NCBI GenBank assembly: GCA_012514965.1
Contig: JAAYZH010000114.1
Span: forward strand, 1-15,106
Length of the DNA stretch: 15,106 bases
DNA from: Clostridiaceae bacterium
GTDB lineage: Bacteria > Bacillota > Clostridia > Saccharofermentanales > Fastidiosipilaceae
Direction of reading: 5' to 3'
Position numbers and translations under genes: made by a program. Positions within the stretch are counted from its first letter, which is position 1. The number at the start of each line of letters is the position of its first letter. Positions 1-7,376 of this stretch are shown here, in pieces. Below the pieces are notes generated by a model. It was not told the DNA's origin, did no database searches, and was given only the letters and a program-made list of their open reading frames with translations.

Positions 1-284
1 GCACAACTCGGTTATTTGCCACGATTAGGGGTTCTGGGGACAAATATCCGAGTTATCCAAGCGGAGTGGCCGCACAACTCGGTTATTTGCCACGATTCGG
101 GGTTCTGGGGACAAATATCCGAGTTATCCAAGCGGAGTGGCCGCACAACTCGGGATTTTGTCACGATTCTGGCTTCTGGGGGCAAATAACCGAGTTATTC
201 AAGCGGAGTGGCCGCACAACTCGGGATTTTGTCACGATTCTGGCTTCTGGGGGCAAATAACCGAGTTATTCAAGCGGAGTGGCC
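1..284. repeat. Four tandem 71-bp repeats with internal dyad
   Basis: Four contiguous units of exactly 71 bp lie at 1-71, 72-142, 143-213 and 214-284, and the array may continue left of the window. Units 1 and 2 differ at one base (position 27 of the unit). Units 3 and 4 are identical and form a second subtype. Each unit starts GCACAACTCGG and ends AAGCGGAGTGGCC. Inside each unit a left arm (AACTCGGTTATTTGCC in units 1-2) is followed about 20 nt later by an imperfect inverted copy. The unit length is not a multiple of three, so open frames crossing the array read the same DNA in different frames and are not convincing genes. No unique spacers are present, so this is not a CRISPR array. Function is unknown. 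Confidence 0.97.
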
Positions 285-355
285 AGAACTTCTCCCAGGT
301 GGACAAATATCACGTTTATCGGAGAGGCGAGGCAAGACAAACGTCATTTTTGGCC
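285..355. repeat. Decayed fifth copy of the 71-bp repeat
   Basis: The 301-330 stretch resembles the right half of the upstream units: GGACAAATAT is shared, followed by a diverged match and a GGAGAGGC end. Positions 301-317 can pair with 339-355 at 14 of 17 positions, with a loop of about 21 nt. The inverted-repeat design therefore persists although the sequence has drifted. I read this as an eroded array end. Confidence 0.6.
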
Positions 356-816
356 AGATATAATTAGTCTGAAACGAAAAGAGCTGCGAGATGGGTGCCA
401 CAGCCTTGGCTTCTATCTACTCTCTGGGTTTAGCTTCTAAAAACAGTGACGGTTTCGAGAGCATACTTAGAGGTAGAATTGTTCATGCACATGCCAATGT
501 AGATACAAATTTTATGAAATTCTTCAGACAATTTTACCGCCCTCTTTGATTGCCCCAAGTGTGAGCCAGGACTTCAAGGGAGGAAGGGTTTGGGTCTGGA
601 TTGATTATCTTGATCTTCCGTTTCGGAAATGAATGTCTGAAATGGCAAATGTGACAATTTGACTTAGAGTATATTGTACTAATGACAAATCAATTTCGTG
701 TTTCCTGCAGTGCGAAGCCTTGTTCGGAGGGTGGATCTTGAGGTAAATCCTGCTGATCTGGTGAAATTGGGCTGAGTCGAGGCGCTGTGCGGTATAAAAC
801 TATTTATTTATTCTAC
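356..816. other. AT-richer intergenic region without a convincing gene
   Basis: This stretch is clearly richer in A and T than the flanking genes. It lies downstream of the leftward NAD(P)HX repair gene. I see no strong terminator, tRNA, transposase fragment or clear promoter. The only open frame worth noting is the 52-codon one at 391-549, listed separately. It may be a remnant of horizontally acquired DNA or simply relaxed intergenic sequence. Confidence 0.5.
391..549 (+). CDS. Possible 52-aa small protein or gene remnant
   Basis: An ATG at 391 opens a 52-codon frame ending at TGA 547-549. The product starts MGATALASIYSLG and ends FFRQFYRPL. The frame is open back to 373 with no earlier ATG. 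There is no convincing ribosome binding site, since GCGAG directly precedes the ATG. Codons are AT-rich (for example ATA, AGA, TTA), unlike the GC-ending codons of the neighbours. I do not recognise a family. It could be a foreign gene fragment or a chance open frame, so it is listed with low confidence. Confidence 0.15.
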   Translation: MGATALASIYSLGLASKNSDGFESILRGRIVHAHANVDTNFMKFFRQFYRPL

Positions 817-2436
817 CTAGTGCGGTGCGATTTCTCCTAGTGCTGCTAATGTGTCGGTAGGGGCGAGACTGCGCCAGCCCAGACGGTCGGATGCGCAGTC
901 TGCCGCAGCTCCATGCCAGTACACCGCTGCTGGAGCTGCGGCCTCCGGTGACAAGCCCTGGGCCACGAGAGCAGACATGAGGCCCGCGAGAATGTCACCG
1001 GAGCCGCCCTTGGCCAGGCCGCGGCCGCCCGTGCGGTTGACGTAGACACGGCCGGCCGGCGACGCGACCAGCGTCGCTTCGCCCTTGAGCACGACCCAGG
1101 CTTGCGTGGCGTGCGCAAGGGCGGCGGCCTGCCATAAGCGCGCAGCGCCATTCCAGGATGCAAGGCCATAGGCTGCCGCAAGCAGGGCTGCTTCGCCGCC
1201 ATGAGGCGTCAAGATAGTGACTTTGCCGCCGAAGGCACGCTCCCGAAGCGCTGCTTGGGCTTCGGCAGAATTCGCCAAAGCAAAGAGGGCATCCGCATCA
1301 AGGACCAGAGGTTGGTCCCAGGTCAGCAGGCCCAGGAGCAAAAGAGCGGATCGAGGTGTCCGGCCAAGACCCGGGCCCAGAAGAACCGCGTCTGTTCGAT
1401 CGCATCGTGCCTCGAGCGAGCGCAGCCAGGTGCTCGAATCGGCATTTGCCGGTATCTCATAGAGCAGGGATGGAAGGGCTGCAAAAAGTTCGGGGTAGAT
1501 AGCGCGGTCACAGAGGATCGTGACCAGGCCTGTTCCGGAGCGCAGGGCTGCCTCACCGGCGAGCCGCGCAGCCCCGGCCATCCCAGGGCTGCCGGCGACT
1601 GCGAGCAAGTGACCTTGGGAACCTTTGTGCGCATCCGAGGGAACGCACCTGAGCAAGGACGAGAACTCTGTCGGCGTCAAGGCAAATACTTCGTTCGGGT
1701 AGAGGTTCGGGGGCCAGGGCTCGCCATGACGCAGGGGAGTTTTGTGGCCAGGTTCAGCTTCATATGTGTGCCAAAAACAATCCAACAACTCTCGCGGCAG
1801 CTCAAGATTATCAATGATAAGTTCGCCATTATACTGACAGGCAGGCGACTGCAGCAGGCCGATCTTGGGGGCAAGAAAGGTCACCGTCTGATCTGCAGCC
1901 ACAGTCAGCGGATGGACAAAACCGCTGTCTGCAGCCACACCCGATGGCAAGTCGCAAGCCACAATGTATGCGCCTTGCCCCTTGGCGAGGCCCAGCTGTC
2001 GCAGGGCCTCCGCCAAATCGGCGGCAAGCTCGCGCCCGGGCTCATACCCGGCACCCAGGAGCCCGTCCGCGACGAGAGCCGGCCGTGCCGTATACTCCCC
2101 CAACGGCCGCAGCCGCACGCCGGCTCCCGCAGCCGCGCGCCGCATCGACGCAGCCGTACCTGTCTCAGCGCGGGCGGCGCTTGCCGCCTCCCAAACCGTG
2201 ACGGACAGCCCGCGGGCCAGGAGCTTGCGAGCGGCAACATAGATATCTCCGCCATTCATACCCGGACCGGCCAGCAAATCCACCTCAGGCAAGGCAGCCT
2301 TACAGGACTCTGCCGCTGTCCGCAGCAGTCGAGCCACAGCCGCACCGGCCGCTTCCATCAGGAGCGGCAAGGCCAGGCCCTGCTCCTCCAGGTAGCTATC
2401 TAAACTCTTTTGTTGTTGGCGTGACAAAAGCCTCAT
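817..2436 (-). CDS. nnrDE: Bifunctional NAD(P)H-hydrate epimerase / ADP-dependent NAD(P)H-hydrate dehydratase
   Basis: This cytosolic metabolite-repair enzyme turns damaged, hydrated NADH and NADPH back into the normal cofactors. The N-terminal YjeF_N epimerase domain (about 1-220) shows GPGMNGGDIYVAAR at 57-70, DGLLGAG at 124-130, CDLPSGVAADSG at 161-172 and TVTFLAPKIGLL at 184-195. The C-terminal ribokinase-like dehydratase domain (about 265-535) shows HKGSQGHLLAVAGSPGMAGA at 270-289, GPGLG at 354-358, LTPHGGE at 409-415 and LAKGGSGDILAG at 474-485, with Asp481 as the likely catalytic base. I start it at ATG 2436 (MRLLSRQQQKSLDSYLEEQ, 539 aa), which matches the usual family N-terminus and has GGGGG 5 nt upstream. 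The longer frame to 2790 runs through frame-rotating repeats and the trxA terminator, so that extension is rejected. The GxGNNGGDG loop is altered, with Met for the first Asn and Ile for the last Gly. Confidence 0.93.
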   Translation of the reverse strand: MRLLSRQQQKSLDSYLEEQGLALPLLMEAAGAAVARLLRTAAESCKAALPEVDLLAGPGMNGGDIYVAARKLLARGLSVTVWEAASAARAETGTAASMRRAAAGAGVRLRPLGEYTARPALVADGLLGAGYEPGRELAADLAEALRQLGLAKGQGAYIVACDLPSGVAADSGFVHPLTVAADQTVTFLAPKIGLLQSPACQYNGELIIDNLELPRELLDCFWHTYEAEPGHKTPLRHGEPWPPNLYPNEVFALTPTEFSSLLRCVPSDAHKGSQGHLLAVAGSPGMAGAARLAGEAALRSGTGLVTILCDRAIYPELFAALPSLLYEIPANADSSTWLRSLEARCDRTDAVLLGPGLGRTPRSALLLLGLLTWDQPLVLDADALFALANSAEAQAALRERAFGGKVTILTPHGGEAALLAAAYGLASWNGAARLWQAAALAHATQAWVVLKGEATLVASPAGRVYVNRTGGRGLAKGGSGDILAGLMSALVAQGLSPEAAAPAAVYWHGAAADCASDRLGWRSLAPTDTLAALGEIAPH

Positions 2437-2479
2437 AAAGACCCCCACAAGTGGATAAAACTCACTTTTCTCTACAAAA

Positions 2480-2488
2480 AGCATAGCA
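2480..2488 (-). promoter_or_regulatory. Candidate extended -10 promoter for the NAD(P)HX repair gene
   Basis: On the minus strand TGCTATGCT fits an extended -10 (TGn plus TATGCT). It would start transcription near 2473, giving a leader of about 37 nt before ATG 2436. No good -35 box is visible. The position fits the start chosen for the gene and lies downstream of the trxA terminator. Confidence 0.35.
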
Positions 2489-2565
2489 CAAAAACCGCTC
2501 CATCCAGTAAGAGGGGCTTTGATTTGCCTGGCACTTCCGACAGTCGGGCTTACAGCTCTTTCGTT

Positions 2566-2607
2566 GCTGTGACCCTTGTGCTGTGACCTTTGTGCTGTGA
2601 CCCTCCC
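2566..2607. repeat. Minisatellite, 14-bp unit, three copies
   Basis: GCTGTGACCCTTGT occurs at 2566-2579, with close copies at 2580-2593 and 2594-2607. The last copy changes at its 3' end where it meets the next repeat. It lies in the gap between trxA and the NAD(P)HX repair gene. Confidence 0.9.
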
Positions 2608-2679
2608 GCCATATTCGTCTGGCGCAATGCCCGCCATGTTCGTCTGGCGCAATGCCCGCCATGTTCGTCTGGCGCAATG
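2605..2679. repeat. Minisatellite, 25-bp unit, three copies
   Basis: Three units begin CCCGCCAT at 2605, 2630 and 2655. They differ only by ATA versus ATG near the start. Each unit can be read as two degenerate 9-mers, CCCGCCATG and GGCGCAATG, separated by TTCGTCT. This links it to the 9-bp array that follows. A 25-bp period rotates the reading frame, which argues against a coding role. Confidence 0.93.
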
Positions 2680-2733
2680 CCCGCAATGCCCGCAATGACC
2701 GCAATGACCGCAATGACCGCAACGCCCGCAGCG
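2680..2733. repeat. Minisatellite, 9-bp unit, six copies
   Basis: Six consecutive 9-mers (CCCGCAATG twice, ACCGCAATG twice, then ACCGCAACG and CCCGCAGCG) run directly on from the 25-bp repeats. On the minus strand they would encode a repeating Cys-Gly-His tract. That tract belongs only to the rejected N-terminal extension of the downstream gene. Confidence 0.93.
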
Positions 2734-2743
2734 GCCCACAATA

Positions 2744-2776
2744 GAAAACAGCCCGTACCGGGCCGGCACAGACTGT
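2744..2776 (-). terminator. Rho-independent terminator of trxA
   Basis: Reading leftward, ACAGTCTGTGCC pairs with GGTACGGGCTGT around a GGCCC loop. The stem has 12 pairs, three of them G-U wobbles, and is followed by TTTTC. It begins 31 bp past the trxA stop codon. It also separates trxA from the next leftward gene. Confidence 0.8.
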
Positions 2777-2807
2777 CTGGAGTTTCGCATCGAGGCTTGG
2801 CGAATCG

Positions 2808-3125
2808 TTAGAGGTACTTGCTCAAGGTGTTTTCGTACTCGGAGTAGGGATGCGCGCCTACCAGTCTCTCGACGACGATGCCATCCTTGAAGATAAACAC
2901 CGTAGGGATGCTGGATACGCGATACTCTTCCGCCACAGCCGGCTCATCGTCGACGTTGACCTTCGCCACCAGAACCTTGCCTGCATATTGCTCCTCGAGC
3001 TGGTCGATCAGGGGTGAGATTGAACGACAGGGTCCGCACCATTCGGCCCAAAAATCGACCAACACCACTGAGTTGTTCTGCAGGACTTCCTGCGCGAAAT
3101 TTTCTAAACTAAGAACCTGAGCCAT
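2808..3125 (-). CDS. trxA: Thioredoxin
   Basis: This small cytosolic dithiol-disulfide oxidoreductase reduces protein disulfides using electrons from thioredoxin reductase. Its 105 residues are the normal family length. The active site is WCGPC at 29-33, inside VDFWAEWCGPCR. The cis-proline loop is SSIPT, with Pro74. The KVNVDDEPAVAEEYRV stretch is also typical of the fold. A strong ribosome binding site, GGGAGG, sits 4 nt before ATG 3125. The gene lies 147 bp downstream of metA on the same strand. No convincing terminator separates the two, so read-through from the metA transcript is possible. Transcription ends at the hairpin at 2744-2776. Confidence 0.97.
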   Translation of the reverse strand: MAQVLSLENFAQEVLQNNSVVLVDFWAEWCGPCRSISPLIDQLEEQYAGKVLVAKVNVDDEPAVAEEYRVSSIPTVFIFKDGIVVERLVGAHPYSEYENTLSKYL

Positions 3126-3235
3126 GTTGCCTCCCGCTAGCCTATTCCCCGCATGAATCTATAAACATGCGTGTGAAATTTGTAACTGAAGTATAGCAAA
3201 GGCTCCTCCCCGCTTATAGTAACTCGTGTTACCTT

Positions 3236-3266
3236 GTGTTTTAGCAGCAAGGCTAAACCCAAACAC
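3236..3266 (-). other. Imperfect stem-loop just downstream of metA
   Basis: On the minus strand, GTGT and TTTAGC pair with GCTAAA and ACAC around a CTTGCT loop, with a 5-nt bulge on one side. It starts a few bases after the metA stop codon. No T-tract follows, so it is at best a weak terminator, pause site or mRNA 3'-end structure. Confidence 0.3.
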
Positions 3267-3272
3267 CGGAGA

Positions 3273-4199
3273 CTAGACTCTTCGGCCAATGCCCTCCAAA
3301 TCATAAGGTGTCTGCTGATATACGTAGTAGTTCAGCCAGTTTGTGAACAGCAAGTTCGCCGAAGAACGCCAGCGCACGACCGGGTCTTTGGCCGGATCGT
3401 CGTCGGGATAGTAGTTTTGCGGCACTTGGATATCGAGTCCGCGCGAAATATCTCTATCGTACTCGCCCTTGAGCGTCAAGGCATCATACTCAAAGTGGCC
3501 GGTAATAAAGAAGCGACGGTTCTTCTCGTCACCCACAGCCAGGACCCCTGCTTCGGGAGACACTGCCAGGACCTCAAGACCGGGCTTGATGAGGTCATCC
3601 ATACTGATTTCGGTATGGCGGGAATGCGGGCAGTAGAACACATCGTCAAAACCACGGAAAAGTTCCATGTTGTCATCGCAGAGCAACGTGTGTGGAAAGA
3701 CGCCGAAGCATTTCGCCGGCAAGCGGTATTTGGGCACGTCATAGAAATAATTCAAGCCTGCCTGCGCGCCCCAGCAAATGTACATGCTTGAAAAGACGTG
3801 TGTCTTACTCCACTCCATGATACGGCAGAGCTCGCGCCAGTAGTGGACATCCTCAAATTCCATCAATTCGACCGGTGCTCCGGTCACAATCATGCCGTCG
3901 AAGTACATATCTTCGATATCTTCAAAAGTCTTGTAGAAGCGGCCCAGATACTGCATAGAGGTGTGCTTGGGCTGGTAGGAGGCAGTATAGATCAGGTGAG
4001 CCTCGACCTGCAGGGGTGAGTTGCCCAGGAGCCGGAAGAACTGCGCTTCCGTCTGTTCTTTGGTTGGCATGAGATTCACGAACAGAATGTGCAACGGACG
4101 AATGTCCTGGTGATAGGCTCGCTCGCTGGTCATGACAAAAATCGATTCTTTTTCGAGTACGCGGCCGGACGGAATACCGGCGGGGATTTTGATAGGCAT
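3273..4199 (-). CDS. metA: Homoserine O-acetyltransferase, MetA type
   Basis: This enzyme acylates L-homoserine, the committed step of methionine synthesis, in the cytosol. The 308-aa product is full length for MetA. Visible family motifs are FVNLMPTKEQTEAQFFRLL (40-58), VTGAPVELMEFEDV (105-118), CWGAQAGL (142-149) and GHFEYD (234-239). The catalytic triad appears as Cys142, His235 and Glu237, exactly where it is expected. Residue 111 is Glu. In Bacillus cereus MetA this residue favours acetyl-CoA, whereas Gly at this site in the Escherichia coli enzyme goes with succinyl-CoA. I therefore predict acetylation. The gene begins 8 nt after the kinase stop codon, and its GAGGT ribosome binding site overlaps that stop, which suggests translational coupling. 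I saw no SAM riboswitch or T-box leader. Confidence 0.95.
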   Translation of the reverse strand: MPIKIPAGIPSGRVLEKESIFVMTSERAYHQDIRPLHILFVNLMPTKEQTEAQFFRLLGNSPLQVEAHLIYTASYQPKHTSMQYLGRFYKTFEDIEDMYFDGMIVTGAPVELMEFEDVHYWRELCRIMEWSKTHVFSSMYICWGAQAGLNYFYDVPKYRLPAKCFGVFPHTLLCDDNMELFRGFDDVFYCPHSRHTEISMDDLIKPGLEVLAVSPEAGVLAVGDEKNRRFFITGHFEYDALTLKGEYDRDISRGLDIQVPQNYYPDDDPAKDPVVRWRSSANLLFTNWLNYYVYQQTPYDLEGIGRRV

Positions 4200-4207
4200 A
4201 GTCTACC

Positions 4208-5200
4208 TCACTTTATAAATTCGTTCAGAATGGACATCGGCGGGACAAAGTCCTGCGACACTTGCGGCAAGTGCTTACTTAGATCGATTAAGTACTGAGC
4301 AGCTTCTACGGCTGCATCCAGATCAGCGAATTTGCCATCGCGGGTCAAAGGCGTGCGCAGCTCCTCCCCAGCCTGCAGGCGCTGCAAATCAGCTTGCAAA
4401 TAACTGGCTGCCATCGTCCCGAGAACAAAGAACTCATAGCGGATTACCGTGTTCACAAAATAATCTGCTCGACTGAGATAATCATCGAAGAACAGTTCCT
4501 CAGTCCGGTGAATCATCGGCCAATAGTCCAGGGTGGCCAAAGCGCCGGTCTTGCGATGGTGATAATCTCGCGATATGCGTCTCAGCTGACGAATCTGCTC
4601 GGGTCTCAGCAGGCGGCGGTCACCGACCAGTGTAGCCCAGGGACAGACGAAGACTCCCAAGGCAGCTTCTTTCGGCAATTCACCAATCACTTTCCCCGAG
4701 AGACCATGCAAGCCTTCCACGACCAGGACCGCATTCGAATCCACCCGCACACGATTCGTCGCCGGGTAGGAGCGCACGCGGGAGGCAAAGTCGTACGAAG
4801 GCATAAGAACTTCCTCGCCGTTCATGAGCGCGCGCAGCTGCTCCACGATGAGGTCGATATCGAGTGTCGATATGGATTCCATGTCCGGACGTCCGTCCGT
4901 GTCAAAAAGGTACTCCCCTTCGAAGTAGTAGTCATCGAGCGAGACTCGTAACGTCGGACGACCATAGAGATGAATTGCGCTGCCTAGACGATCGGCAAAA
5001 GTTGTTTTGCCCGAGCTGGTCGGCCCGGAAATAAAGACTGCCTTGATCTTGCGGTTCCAGGCGGCTTCATAGGCGATATCCGTGACCTTCTTCAGAAAAT
5101 CATACTCACTCTCACGAGCCAGCTGCTCGGTCCGGCCTGAACCAAAGTGGCTTTCAAGCTCATTCGTCGTAATAAATAGCATATTGCCGGGATCTGCCAT
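4208..5200 (-). CDS. Uridine kinase-like nucleoside kinase
   Basis: This is a P-loop kinase of the uridine kinase / phosphoribulokinase family, expected to phosphorylate a nucleoside with a nucleoside triphosphate. The Walker A motif is SGPTSSGKTTFA (58-69), followed by RVSLDDYY (85-92) with the acidic pair Asp89-Asp90, and VVEGLHG (160-166). The later LRRISRDYHHRKTG stretch looks like the lid region. The closest family I recall is the Clostridia nucleoside kinase, which normally carries an N-terminal TGS or threonyl-tRNA-synthetase-like part and is about 550 aa long. This protein has 330 aa and only about 50 residues before the kinase core. The exact substrate cannot be told from sequence. 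ATG 5200 has AGGAGGA 9 nt upstream. It is the first gene of a pair with metA. Confidence 0.85.
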   Translation of the reverse strand: MADPGNMLFITTNELESHFGSGRTEQLARESEYDFLKKVTDIAYEAAWNRKIKAVFISGPTSSGKTTFADRLGSAIHLYGRPTLRVSLDDYYFEGEYLFDTDGRPDMESISTLDIDLIVEQLRALMNGEEVLMPSYDFASRVRSYPATNRVRVDSNAVLVVEGLHGLSGKVIGELPKEAALGVFVCPWATLVGDRRLLRPEQIRQLRRISRDYHHRKTGALATLDYWPMIHRTEELFFDDYLSRADYFVNTVIRYEFFVLGTMAASYLQADLQRLQAGEELRTPLTRDGKFADLDAAVEAAQYLIDLSKHLPQVSQDFVPPMSILNEFIK

Positions 5201-5300
5201 CGCGTTTCTTCCTCCTCTTACAGTTTATGTTTCAAATCATCTGACCGGTTTTGGCCTTTCGTCGGAGTTTCCATCACAGGTACAGGTCTATTTGATAAAA

Positions 5301-5329
5301 TTTACACAAATTTTTGTTTAATATTACAA
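5301..5329 (-). promoter_or_regulatory. Candidate promoter for the nucleoside kinase-metA operon
   Basis: In the AT-rich divergent gap, the minus strand offers TTGTAA (5329-5324) and TGTAAA (5306-5301) with a 17-nt spacer. Both boxes are imperfect. Start of transcription near 5294 would leave a leader of about 94 nt. It lies back to back with the enolase promoter. Confidence 0.3.
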
Positions 5330-5334
5330 ACAGT

Positions 5335-5364
5335 ATAACAAAATCTCGGCGAGTGTTTTATAAT
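5335..5364 (+). promoter_or_regulatory. Enolase promoter
   Basis: A perfect TATAAT at 5359-5364 is preceded by ATAACA at 5335-5340 with an 18-nt spacer. This is the clearest sigma-A type promoter in the window. Transcription should begin near 5371, about 56 nt upstream of the enolase start. Confidence 0.75.
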
Positions 5365-5370
5365 GGTAAG

Positions 5371-5385
5371 AGATCATGTTGATCT
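5371..5385 (+). promoter_or_regulatory. Stem-loop at the predicted 5' end of the enolase mRNA
   Basis: AGATCA and TGATCT form a perfect 6-bp stem around TGT. The stem begins at about the predicted first transcribed base. It could stabilise the transcript or serve as a small operator site. Confidence 0.5.
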
Positions 5386-5411
5386 TTCCGCATTGTCGCA
5401 AAGCACTTTAA

Positions 5412-6740
<1,329 letters not shown>

Positions 6741-6763
6741 GTCGCCCTGCAAGATTATCCACG

Positions 6764-6795
6764 TCCCCCGGGCCTCAACCCGGGGGATTTTTTTT
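6764..6795 (+). terminator. Rho-independent terminator of enolase
   Basis: TCCCCCGGG pairs perfectly with CCCGGGGGA around a CCTCAA loop and is followed by eight T residues. It starts 23 nt after the enolase stop codon. Confidence 0.96.
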
Positions 6796-6844
6796 GCCAA
6801 AACTGCTATTCTGCCAAAAGAGAACGCTTCAAGGAGGAAACTGT

Positions 6845-7318
6845 ATGATGAGTAAAGGCTTTGCTGAATATCCCAGCAGCTTTGGTGTCGTGCGTGTGGA
6901 GTATGAAGATGACCAGGTGACGCGCCTGGACTTCGGAATCGAGCGGGACCTTGTGCCGGGCACCCCCACCCTGCTGACCGACCAGGTCTGCCTCGAGCTG
7001 GACGAATACTTTGCCGGCCGGCGCCGGACTTTCGATTTCCCTCTGCTCTTGCGGGGAACGGAATTCCAGCGCAAGGTCTGGGCCGCACTCCTCGCTATTC
7101 CCTACGGCGAGACACGCTCCTACCGCGAAATTGCGGAAGCAGTCGGGAGCCCGCGCGCCTTCCGCGCCGTCGGGATGGCGAATCACAACAATCCCGTCAG
7201 CATCGCCGTTCCCTGTCACCGCGTAATCGGCTCCGACGGCCGCCTCGTCGGCTATGGCGGCGGCCTCCCTCTGAAAGAGCGGCTGCTCGAGCTCGAGCGA
7301 AAGCACAAAGACGGTTAA
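6845..7318 (+). CDS. ogt: Methylated-DNA--[protein]-cysteine S-methyltransferase
   Basis: This suicide DNA-repair protein moves the methyl group of O6-methylguanine onto its own cysteine. The acceptor is Cys124 in VPCHRVIGSDGRLVGYGGG (122-140). A DNA-binding helix-turn-helix precedes it (YREIAEAVGSPRAFRAVG, 93-110), with NHNNPVSIAVPCH as the family-typical approach to the active site. The length of 157 aa fits the short Ogt class without an AdaA domain. I start at ATG 6845 because AAGGAGG lies 7 nt upstream. An in-frame start at 6794 would fall inside the enolase terminator. No clear promoter fits in the 49 bp between that terminator and the start, so low-level read-through or a promoter overlapping the hairpin is likely. 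Confidence 0.95.
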   Translation: MMSKGFAEYPSSFGVVRVEYEDDQVTRLDFGIERDLVPGTPTLLTDQVCLELDEYFAGRRRTFDFPLLLRGTEFQRKVWAALLAIPYGETRSYREIAEAVGSPRAFRAVGMANHNNPVSIAVPCHRVIGSDGRLVGYGGGLPLKERLLELERKHKDG

Positions 7319-7328
7319 TTAGCTTCTT

Positions 7329-7376
7329 GCTGCCCCATGCGGGGCAGCCCAGCTCAGGAATAAAACACCTTGAGCT
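7329..7376. terminator. Two hairpins between convergent genes, likely shared termination region
   Basis: GCTGCCCC and GGGGCAGC (7329-7348) form a perfect 8-bp stem with an ATGC loop. A second hairpin, AGCTCAGG with CCTTGAGCT (7351-7376), abuts the stop codon of the leftward gene. Neither strand shows a proper T-tract, so intrinsic termination is plausible but not certain. Confidence 0.5.

Noticed and set aside
1..355. CRISPR array
   Set aside because: The repeats are contiguous, with no unique spacers and no cas genes in the window.
66..367. Two overlapping open frames across the 71-bp repeats
   Set aside because: The unit is not a multiple of three, so the frames translate the same repeat in different phases. 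No ribosome binding site or protein family supports them.
630..700. Promoter-like TTGACT and TATATT boxes
   Set aside because: The spacing between the boxes is far too short, and no gene follows on that strand.
1201..2403. A 400-aa open frame on the plus strand
   Set aside because: It lies antisense to the NAD(P)HX repair gene, which has clear domain motifs throughout. High GC content explains the long shadow frame.
2437..2790. Cys/Gly/His-rich N-terminal domain of the repair enzyme
   Set aside because: It comes from minisatellites read in rotating frames and runs through the trxA terminator; the family-typical start is at 2436.
6794..6844. Upstream start for ogt
   Set aside because: It falls inside the enolase terminator, while ATG 6845 has a strong ribosome binding site.
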